Shown piece after piece: positions 14,401 through 26,400 of a stretch of 64,000 bases of DNA; position 1 is the stretch's first letter, and each line of letters begins with the position of its first letter. Under the pieces are notes generated by a model. It saw nothing but the letters and a program-made list of their open reading frames with translations. It had not been told where the DNA came from and made no database searches. Source of the stretch: Orthonyx spaldingii (lineage: Eukaryota; Chordata; Aves; Passeriformes; Orthonychidae); assembly GCA_013397795.1 (NCBI GenBank), contig VZTJ01005904.1:940000-1003999 (forward strand), written 5' to 3'. The position numbers and the translations under genes were made by a program.

Positions 14401-17400
14401 TGCAGGATCATTAAATTGATTTTATTTTCTTTTTTTTTTAATAGTATTCTAATGCATCTTCTGAAGTCAGGAAGTTATCTAAGAAAAAGGGCTACTTCCA
14501 CGAGGATTGCTGATAAAATCCCGTCAACGTTTCCGATTCAATTTAAAGCACAGCAAGCAAGCAGGAAAGTCAATGGTATGTGGGGGCAAAGAAAGCAGAA
14601 GACTGATCTTGGTTCTATTCAAACACACTCTGCAAGAAGAAGGGGGGAGATCTAATGCAAAAGATCCACCAGCCACTCCAAAATAAGGACAGTCTACTTT
14701 ATTTCAGGTAGGAAAGGGAGAAAAGTAGGAAATGGAGGAAGACAAACTAAATTAATGAGCTTCTCCTTGCTCATTTCCATACCATCCTGAGGTACATTTG
14801 GGGTCTCAGTATAATTATGTTAAATTCGTTGACCATATGTTTTCTTTGGCAACAATGGCAAGATTTAAGGCTATGAAAGTTAATATTTAAAAGGTACTAA
14901 CCCAAGATATTAAGTGATGCACAAAATTTGAGTTTGAAGAGGACAACATCTTTAGGAATGTGCAACATCTTCCCACCATCTCCCATGCTCAGACACCAGA
15001 AGAAAGCAACTAATTTCCTGGAAATATTTACATCCTGATTGGAAGAACTTTTAAGTGAAAATGCATGTCAGTACTAAGATGGTTAATTAAAATATGCAGA
15101 ATTCAAGACACAAGTCTCCCAATAGCAGATTTTTTTTTTTAAACACTAACAAAACTGCCTCTTTCTCCCACTCTTTCAGGCCTCTTTTTTGGCTGCTGTT
15201 GTAGCTGAAGACATTTTCAAGGTCGTGAATGGTGTTTACTATTGTTCATACCTCTTTTCAAAACATGACCTCACTTATAATTGAGCTTATTTCAAGTCAT
15301 TAGCACAGCAACTCAACAACTCTTAAGATGTCCCAATTGGTATTATTTTGAAAAGCTGGAGATCTGAAATGTCTATGCAAACTCTTACGGCCTTGAACTT
15401 CAATTCAGAGGATCTCAAAATATCTCAACATTCAAGGCCGTGCTTTCACCAAGTTGAAGATCAAAGTCCTTGTTCAAATCTGAGGAGTAATTTTGAAAAA
15501 CAGAAGCCTACTTGGTTGGCAGCAAGACTAATTGTTTTTTCCCCTGAGATTCATTCTAAGCTGATGCCCCAAAAAACCTACATCGTAACAAAACAGAGTT
15601 TTATTACCATGAAGAAAATGGCTGGTGTCATGGTGTGTCTGTGTGTGTGTGTGCCCCAGACTACTCATTTCAGAAAGGTTTGGCCTGTGAGGTAATACAA
15701 GTGTTTTGGATGAAAAAACTGAAAGGCTTTTATTGTATGTGATACAAATATTTGGTCCCTAGTCCAACTTCTACCATATTTTAGTGAATAGAACTATTTA
15801 GATTAGAAGTGACAACAGAAGAACAAAGCTAAAACCAAAGCAAACCATTCTGGTAATGGTTCCAAAGTGCAAGAAGTTTCTATTTCTGGAATAATTGCTA
15901 TTTGGAAGAGGCTTCTGCAATTCTATCACAGAAGAAATCAGACAATAAAATAAGGAACATTAGACTACAGAAGAGGCTGGTAGAGAGAGGCTTCTCCTCC
16001 ACCACCCCTTTTTCTTCACTGCAACATCTCAACCACATTCTCTTCAATGACAGAGCCAAAAAAAATGAGCACATTTGAAATGCCAAGCACCACGTTTTGT
16101 TTTTTTTTTATTTTGAAAGAGCTCCCAGTGATCAATTTCTTCTCAATTCAGATTTCATACTAAAGGTAGGCTATTCAAGTTGCTAGAAGCCTCCTGAAAA
16201 AGGAGGAAGTCAACCTACAAAATACTAAGTATAACTGATAAAGTATTTTATTTTTTCAAAGTAAATCCTTAATTTAAAATACATCAATTTGTTTCATTTA
16301 CATCTATTAAAACCTCACTAAGTACAAAGTAGAAAGTAAATCCAATTGTTTTATCACAAAAACATGAGAGTATTCAAAGTTACAAAGTATCTGGCCTCCA
16401 TGAGAGGAGAATGCCAAGGAGCTTTTCACAAATGCAGGATTTACCTGTATCATTAGTATTTCCTGGAGAAGCCTTCTACTGGTCACATGAACGAATCCCA
16501 CCCATAAACCTACACAAATCGTATTCAACCCAGGCCAACTCCAGACAGCAGTACTCACCACCACCTCTTCTTGGCGTGAAAAGCCTTAGTTCTAACCGAA
16601 CCAAGTCTGCAGCAGTATTGCTACGCTGAAAGTCCGTAACACAAAACCAAGTATTTTGCTTGCTAAGGAAACTCTTCAACAGATGCAAACATATGATAAA
16701 CATATGATTTTACCACCTACCTAGTCACATTTGTGACTTATTCTGGGGAAACCTTCATTCAGATGTTGATTACAACTTTGCTGAAGCAAAACCTGGCCTG
16801 CACTAGAATTTAAACTATACTCTGTTTGGCTTCATTTTCTCTCATAAGGAGCTCTGTTTGAACTGGCAAATTGCTTCCTCAAAGATAGTAGAAGAGAAAC
16901 AAAGTTGTTGTGACTTCTCTCTGAGTCATGATTTCATTTAATTACACAAGCTAGCAGGCTTTGACAGATTTATGCAAAAGTCACTGCTCTCCTCCTTTTC
17001 TGGGGTTTTGATGGATGGCACAGTACTACAGTGCTCAACCTGCTTATTAATCTTAAGATTTCCATAGAAATATCAAACTCTAGAAGAAAAACCTTAAACT
17101 GCAACAACATACCAGTAGCAAGTAGTTCTTCAGCTGCTTCTCACTGACTGGGGCATTAATTCCATCAGTGAGCCATGCAACAATTTTTTAAAGTTGGTTT
17201 AAATTTAAAGCAACGTTAAATGAAGAAGTGAAATGCTTTAAAGGAACTAGTGAAAAACACATTTTCAAATAAAAAATGGCGTTTCAGTAAGAAAGTGTCA
17301 ATCTGCCTTTACTGCAATTAGCTCTGTTACGTAGGGACAAAGTAGCATCATATTTCCTAAATAGAATAAGATTGGTATTTGTTCTCAGCAATACAAGCTT

Positions 17401-20400
17401 TCTTCCCTATTCACACTTTCCAATCAAAGAATCAGTAAATAACAAACCCACATAATGCTTGATCTACAAAGCCATTACAAAACACCTGCTCTAACAACTA
17501 ACAATGATTTGGGGCACTCCAGTTAACCCAAGTCAGCTCTCAAAATTACCTCCAGGGCAGTGCTTGTAGAACTTAATATCCAAATGTCCAAAACATCTTG
17601 CCAGAAAAGATCAAAATGCTCTAGCCTACTGATCCTCAGATTTGACAGTAAGGCCAATGCCTTCATGATAACATTGTTTCTAAAACATGAAAATTAGTAC
17701 ATCTGGCATTTATGCTCCCCAAAAAAAAAAAAACAACCAAGAGTGAACCTGATAATTGGCTCCCTTTTGAATGACTTCTTTTACAGCCCAGGTAAGACAA
17801 TTCTGAGACAGGCAAGTTAAAAGACTGTAAGACCAACACCAAGATTAAACAGAAGCCCAGACAGATGAAAAAAACCCAAAACCTAACCCAACAACTTCTC
17901 ATATCCAGGATCTTCATAAGATACAAGACACTGGTCAGCAGCTTAAGATTCAACTTAAAGAAGCAGTTTAGCAAACTGAATCCAGCTTGGCCTCCTTACA
18001 CTTAAGCGAAAAGGTTCACATTCAGGCATGCTGCCACACTGCCCTGGATACCAAGGACAAGAAATAAGCATTTTGAAAAAAGGAAGTTTCTATTTTTCAT
18101 TTGGTACTTGCCCAAACTGAATCAGGACTGGTTTAGGCTCCAAAGTTAGCCCACAAATCCATCAAGACAACATGAATCCACAGGCATACACTCACACACA
18201 ACATTAATAAATGTTTTAAAATAAACATACAGTTTTCAGGCCACATCTATCATTTTTGCATTGCTTTTATGTTTTTAATATTTTTAACTAAAGAAATGCC
18301 TAAAATAAAAAGTTAAGTAATGTGACCCATCTGCCAGAGAAGACAAAAATATACCCCAAACCATTGTTTGGCTCCAATTACCACATCAGACTTAGAATCT
18401 GAGTGATTTGGATTGGCAGAGATTTCAGGGGATCACACAGCTTAACACCCTGTTTAAAGCTGATTTGGAATGGACTCATGAGGATGATGGGGTCAACTGC
18501 TTCCAGAACAGAACTTCCAAAGACACATTCATTGCCTTTCAGGAACAGTCTTGCCGTAGGACTTTGCTTTCTGTATTTGTGAGTTTTCTTCCAGAGTGCC
18601 TGACTTTTACTTCATGGAATTATTTCCCATTCAGATTTCTTCTTAATAGAAAGCTCTTTCCTAGGTGCTTTGTCTGCTTCCTTCCATCAGGAGGCAGGAA
18701 CACACTTATGGCATTTCCAGTCAAGCATATGACTAGCAAATACACGATCTCCAACATACCCAAGTTTAAGGCATTCAGGGATCTTGCAAGCAGACTGACA
18801 GGCAGGTGTGTGTCCCAATGCTTGGCACCCTGCTACTCTTGCCTATTTGAAACAGCCCCCGTTACAGGTACAATACTTGTTCTCTTCTCTTTTTCACACC
18901 TTGCAGCTAATACCCATCACAAAAGCCTTAGAATGGTTAACTTGTCATTTGGTACCTGCAGGCCAGAGGACAGTGTGTCATTTAAAGGCACTTAAGCCCT
19001 CTAGGCTTTGGCTCCCCTGACTTCATGATGTATCACTAAACCTTGCCCTGCGAACAAAATACAGTATTTGTGCCAGGTAAGAGAACAATTTGGTATGGTT
19101 AGGTAAAAAGTTCAATAGAGTTGCATATCTAGATTTATGCCCATGAGATGAGGAGTGTTGTGCAACAAATGCTGAGAAAGGCTGATGTGGAGATTTGTTA
19201 GCAAGGACCGCAAAAGATGGTAAACATTGACCATAAACGTTAAAGTTACTTCTGATGCAAAAAAAATCCCAAAAGTGAGGCAAGAGAAAGAGAGAAAGCA
19301 AAAGAAAAACACTCAGAGTCTAGCTAGGGAAAACACTGACAGTTTCCCTCCTAGGGGCAGGGAGGTCTCTCCAGTGCAGGCAGGGAAAGTGCAGACGAGA
19401 CAGCAATGTATACATTTTGCCATGCTTTCTCCCCAGCACTATACATTTATCATCAGACTCAGTCACGCATCCCACTCTTGTTGTTTCCCCTGGCCACAGC
19501 TTACAACTGTGCTGAAATACGTTAATCAGGTGCAAACGAAGTACATGCATTGGGCATTCAGCTTTTGTGCACATCTATGACTACCCAATATTTAGCAAGG
19601 AAGTAAATGCCTTATCTGCTTTGCTGAGTGCTACATTTGGTTTTCTGGGATATAAACTCAAATCTACAAAACAAGAGGCAAGGAAAGCTGAGGGAGGAGC
19701 TCCCACACCAGTTCTAGTTGCTTTCCATGGGAACGTGCCATACCAGTGCTATCAATGTTTGCAGGTGTAAGGCCATCACCGCAGCAATCTGAGAATACAG
19801 CATGAAAACAAGAAACATGGAAAATACTGTCAAAGAGAGTCTGAAAACATTGTGTCAAGAGCTTCAAGGAAACGTTGCAGAGATGCAACAGCAGGCTAAC
19901 AGCATTATTAATACTAAGGCACTATGACTGTTAAGGCAATGTGCAACAGGGATATGTCTAAACTTTTGTGAATCCTAAGAAACCCCAGTGATGATGCTCC
20001 CAAAAACACAAGGGTACAGATTATACCCATGCTTTCTTTCCTTACCTCACCTGGAAACTAGCAATGTGGAGAATTGTTTTTAAAAATCATGTCTGATCAG
20101 TATTATAATGTGGAATTATTTGTGGAATATATGTTAGAACACAAAACATCAGTGTTTGGGTTATGTAATCCAAACACACAAGTATAATACCAGTGCTTGA
20201 GAATTAAAACCTGGGTTAGGCCCCTCTCTCCTATAGCCAAATGACATTTTTGGAAAGGTAGACAGTGGACATAACTAAAACCATATCAGATTTCCTTACA
20301 GAATTATTTCAATAATATTTAATTTGGTTACTTCTGGAGTGCCACTGGATTTTACAAACCAAAAGAGAAAGAAGAGAGATTGAAACACGAAGAATGATCT

Positions 20401-23400
20401 ATCTGGAAAGATACATTTGCAAAAATAAGATTTGTGCTCTTGATAAGATTTGCGCTCTTGACAGAAATTTACGGATTTTAAGCACATTCTTACAAGCTAA
20501 TATAAATGCAAAAAATATTTTTATCATTATAAACCTCACCTTCAAAAGAACATTTTTAGAATCAATGCTGTAGCCTTTAAGGCTCTCATGCAATTTCTGC
20601 AGGTGCTGCACAACTCTTCTTTGTTGCTCATCATTCTTCAGCTCTTCCTGCTTAATCAGAAAGTCATAATGTTCTAAAGGTCCATTGCAAACCAATAAGG
20701 CTCTAGCGTGAGCATCTGCGGGAGTATCAGGGCCTGTCTTCTCATCTGCCTGAGCTGTGTAGACTGTAAAAACAAAGGCAGCCAATTAATACAGAAGTTT
20801 TGAAAAGCATCTCCTTATAACCAACATGCATTACTAACTGTTTACACAAAGACATGTACACATGACTTACCTATACTACCACTGGTTATCTCCCTTCATT
20901 TTTCATTAACTCGACTTTTAACTTTACTCTAGTAGTATGTTTTAACATTCCTCTTTTTTATTAACAAGCACACGTTCTAAGAAGCCCAGCTAGAGAGTTG
21001 GTAAGATTTGGATGAGCTGTTGCAAGGGAAGTTTTGACCTTTCTTTTTCCAAACTGGGGTAAAACCATTTAAAAATTCCAAAGTGCATTTCTCTAAATAG
21101 ATAATCCTTTAGGTAAAACTTCAGAAAGTATTTAAAAGTCAACAAACAAGAGATCAAACCAGGAGTTCTGCAAGGAAGCTGAAAGACTCAAACACCACAC
21201 TAAGCAAGGCAATAGCTGTGAAGCCCTTCAATGCCACAGCCTGATCTGCTGGCATTATCTTCTGCCTAGAAGAGACAGGGACAAGCCCAGGTAGGAATAC
21301 AGTCAGAAACAAGACATAAAAAAAAATAAAAAGTCAGAATTGCTAGACATAAAACAAGACATAACTAGGAAAAGGAAGAATGAACAAGATTACAAAAAGG
21401 TTTGCCAAATCATCAGAATCAGAAACAATGGCATACACTGAAAAGCTGTTAAATATCTTCTCTGCTTCAACTGTTATTTAACAGTTAAGTATAATAAAGA
21501 AAAGCATTATTTTTAGCAATGATAAAAGAAAATCTGAGTGTAGGAAAAACGCATGTCAAAGACTACATAGTTAAGTATTTTTAACTCTGTGAGCTCTAAG
21601 GAAATTTATTCCTAAATACTTTAAGTAAGTGTTCCAAGCAACACAAGGGCCTCTAACAGCTTTCTTTGAGGTCTCACTGAAGGCAGGTAAGATTCAAAAA
21701 CACTAGGAAAATAAAAAAAAAAAAGTCTTTAAAAAGGAGAGAAAGGTAAATCCAGTAATTTATAGGTCAATCAACACAATTTCAGAACACCTGAAAATAC
21801 TGGAACAACTACAAGATTTTTTTTTTTTTTTAATAAGCGGCTTGGCAAGGTAACAATGTAACAAATAAAAGGCAACATCACCTCCTCAGGAACAATACAA
21901 GAGCAACAAGTTTTCCTCTCTGATCAGGTAACATGCTTAGTGGGTAAAGGAAAATCATGTTAATTGCAGTAAACACTTTGGTCACATAGCATTGTCATCT
22001 GCAAAGTAGGAAAGAAAGCTGCAAGTGAAAGTACTTTTGAGCAGGTACAAACCAGCTGAGAAAAGGATATGTAATGAATAATTACTACAGTTAAACTAGG
22101 TGTGTATCTGCAGTGGAGTTTCAGAGAGGGCTCAAGATCTCATCTTGGTGCAACCCTGAATTTCCATCCATGCCATATATGGCAAAATAAAGGACACAGA
22201 CTGGGAACGCAAGGAACAGAAAATCAGGAGAGGGCTGCAGACGCTCTGGGAGGCAAGTATATTCTGACAAACTGGACAAATAATCTAATACAAGTAGGAA
22301 GCAATTCAACAGCGACAAAGCATGTTATTTAGAGGACACAACTAATTCAGGATATGGGGAATAACCAGCTAGAGAGTACCTCTGCAAAAAACAATCCAAG
22401 GGCTACACTGGATCACAAACTGACAGTGAGACAATATCATAACACTAGCAGAGGAAAAAATAAACTAAAATAAAGTAAACACAAGTACTCCAATATGAAT
22501 ACACATGGAAAAACGAAAAAAAATCAACCCTGTTCTAGTCAATACTGGAATAGTCTGCCCTGGAAGACACTTTTCAATTTTCACATCATATTTTATGAGA
22601 AGTACGAACCAAATGGGAGAGTAAATGGAGATTTAAAGGACTATTTTTTAAAATATGGGCCACAACCCACAATGATGCCATAAAAGGCACAAAAAGAGTT
22701 TTAAATACTTAGAAGAAAAAATATTAGAAAAGAATAAAACTGAACTACTAGATCAAACTATGTTTATCACAAGTAACAGTTTCTCCATAGCAAGACAGCC
22801 ACTGTTTATATCTGCAGACAATAATTGCACCAAATTCTCTTGTTCCTGAAGCAACTGAGTTGCTGTTTTGAATTAAGAGTAATGAGCTCATCTCTATCTA
22901 AAAAGATCCCATAAAAAAAGTTGAGTTCAAAGTCTGCTATTGCAAAAATTTCAGTAAAACCTGTAGAGAAGAAAAACAGATGCATACAGGGTACTGAGAA
23001 AATGAAAGGAAATGGTATTTATACAGATATCTTAATAACTGTAATTAAGGTAGTGAAATAGATTAATAGTCTAGAAGCTATAAAACTACCAATGATGTGG
23101 GGTGAATCTTAAAAATAAGTTTGATGAAAATCTGTCAGGTCAGCAAAACCTGAAGCACCTCTGAAGGGATGGGAAAAGCCATGGATCACACAGTTATTGA
23201 ACGGCTTGGGCTGGAAGGGAGCTGAAGTATCACCTAGATCCAACACTCCTGCCATGGGCAGGGACACCTTCCACTACACCAGGTTGCTCAGATGATCTCT
23301 CAAAATTTTTTCATCTTGTTTTCCACCATTCTACTCTCAAATAAAGTCAACCTCAGTCCACTGATCCATATCTTTGAATTATCTGTGTCTTTGCAATATG

Positions 23401-26400
23401 TAGAAGTCGATGGCTCCAAGAGGTCCAATGTGCCCCCTTATACCTATAAATCCACAAGCTCCTACTGCTTACCACAGGATCGAAGAAAAAAATAAAATAA
23501 AATAAGCTGATTTAGGGGTAAGAAAGGGTTTGTGGCTCACAACCTTCCTGGCTATGGACAAAGCGTGCCAGTAGGACTGTTCAGAAGCATGAGGTTTGTC
23601 TCAGGTTACACGTGCTCACAGCTAACCATGCTGGGAGTGGGAGAAATACTCTGCCATTAACAGAGGACAGAGATGGAGACTACGCCCAAATGGCCACAGA
23701 GGGTGTCCTGGCACAAACCACTCACTGTTCTCCTAAAATAACACTGAGCACTAGGATTTAAATATGTTGGGGGTACACTATAGTACACTACCAGGAGACA
23801 CCCAGTAACTGGCTAAGTGATAAACTCACACCTGTAGCTACAAAGAAAAAGGCAGACGTTACTGAATAGCATGTGGGGGTTTGAGATAAGTCAACAGAAG
23901 GCAGTTATACAAGTGATAAACTGTTCTAAAAGACAGAAAAAAATGTGCACCTCCCATTCTAATCTACATTTTGTGGAACAGATTGCAAAATCTATCACTC
24001 AACTATAGGAACCACCTATGATTCAGTGCACTAACTGTAGTCCTACAGCCCTCTTCTCCACATTGCAAAATATGGGTTTTCATTTATCCCTTACTGTTTC
24101 ATTATCTAATCCTTGTATTACAGAAACTGCTACTCAATTTTTATTAGCTCCTTTCTGAAATCTTTAAGTGTCACACACAGAAAAAGCATCTTCTACACCT
24201 ATGTAGTGTTCTAGATACAACTACAGAAAAGTACAGCATCAGTTCACTGTTCACTTAGTTTTACACAAAACAGTGTAAAACCAGACATATGGTTATCCAT
24301 CACCTCCCTCTCCCACCTGCAGGGTGCAGGACAGTGTTGGATGCCACCACATTTAACCTGACATTCCCTGCTTCTTTAGATTTGACAAGGTGCAACTTTA
24401 TCTTCAATTTCTGTTCCCAAAACATACATATGTAAATATAATCTCACTTTATTTCAAACCATGTAAATAGCTCTTTGCATTTGACTTTCTGCTTGCCCAT
24501 ACAAGGATCACAGACACTACTACAGTGAATACATACTGTGATACACCCAAAAAAAGAAAGAAACCGGAGGGGAAAATCTCACCAAGGCAAATAAAACTTA
24601 TTAAAAAAATGCCAATCTGGAATTAAAAAACCAAATCTTTCAAGTGGAGGAATTAAGACATATTCCATAAACTGACCTTAATTTACCACTGCAAATATAA
24701 TTGCCTACATAAAAATATAAAAAGTGTTCTTAACTCCAGGGACTTTCTGCTCTGGAAAAGAGCAGCAAATTGGAAAACTGATCAGTGTGTTGTTGAGTTT
24801 TTCTGCTGCCACTTAGAACTGTTGTCTGAGATGACACAGAAAAAGGCACATGAGTTTCAATGACATAGCTTATGAAAGCAACAGTCACAGCTGAGGCAGG
24901 CACCACAGTTATTTATGCAAGAAGACAAACTGAAATGGAAGCTGGGTTGTGGCATAGCAAAACTGATCCAGACAGCAGGCAAGAGGTTGAAAGCACAGAA
25001 CGGTAACCAAGATAAGAGATAGAGAACTAACAATTTCCCCTTCCACTTTGCTGTAATGGATAGTTACTGCTTGTCTTAAAAATAAAGAATATTTCTACCC
25101 AACAGTTGTGTGACAACTGCATCTAAACTAAACTCGTGTAGGTTACAACTGAACCAAAATTAAGTACCCCAAGAGCCACCTTTGCTGACAGTCATAATCA
25201 AGAAGCTGGAACAGCTTCTACTAAATCAGTGTTAATGCAAGGTACAAGGATCACATCTGTTTCATTGCTGCTCTGCCAGCACAATCTGCCTTGAGAGTTT
25301 TTCATAAATGCTGGAATTTGTGTGGAGGGAGGGGAATAAAAGTAATAGAAACCAACTTTCAAAAACTGTCATGTTTTCAATAGTTCAAGCTGAAGTTCAG
25401 AATATTAGTCTGGGTCACAATGAAGCCAAACTGCCTCAAACCTTGAAACTTTTAGTGTAAAGCTGCTAAAACTGCCTATGAAACACAACTGCCATGACAG
25501 AAAAAGAGGACTTGGAAGTCAGAGGGCACGTTCATCAACAGTGGCATCAGAGACTTTCCTAAACTCAAGATTATGCTGGTAACAGAACTGCTGCAAAATC
25601 TTTCGTTCTTAGATGACACCACAGTGAGGAGGAAGGGCAATGGTACAGTTTTGTAGCTCCAAAGGTTATTGTTCTGCATAAAAATATGAGTAAAGGCAGC
25701 AAAAGATCAGAATTTTTTTTTTCATGCTAGCACCTGTAAACAAGAATAATGTCCTCCTGTCTCATCTTTTATTAAATATATATGCAAGTTTTGCAGAATC
25801 CGTCTCAAACAGGTAAATTGCCCCATGATATACAAGGATCTGGAGAAATTAAACATGTGTTTAAGTTAAGCACATGAATAAATCTGCAGAAGAACAAAGA
25901 CTTGTCATGTAAGCTTCTTGGGAAAGAGACCATGTGCTGGATATAAAGCTAAAAATCCATTTATAGTCCTATAATAAACAAATGTTCCTTTCAAAATATT
26001 GTACAATGACTAATGACAAGAATGTAAGAGGAGGTAATCTGAAAAAAATTATTTACTCTCCAGTGCTTAACAGAAAGCTTAAAAAATCAAAATCCAACCA
26101 ACCATATTGGGGGTGGGGCGCATACACACACTGAGTTATCAGGACGAATTGAAAATGTTAAGCCAATATCATGTAAAATTCACAAAAGCCACACATTTGC
26201 TGAAATTAGTAGTTCAAACCAGAAGAAGCAGCTTGCAGCTAAGTCATAAGGACAAGGACTTGCACTTTTGTCTCATTATATGACCTTAGATGAATCACTG
26301 AAGGCCATTCATTCAGGCAGCATATGAAACAGTATTTAATACAAGTTGGAACTAGAATTCTGTTTCTTGCACGCATGCCTGATACATTATTCTGAAAGAA

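Noticed and set aside
18408..18995. 195-residue open frame on the plus strand in AFG1L intron 2
   Set aside because: No recognisable domain, no splice or promoter context, and antisense to the intron of a real gene. Chance open frame.
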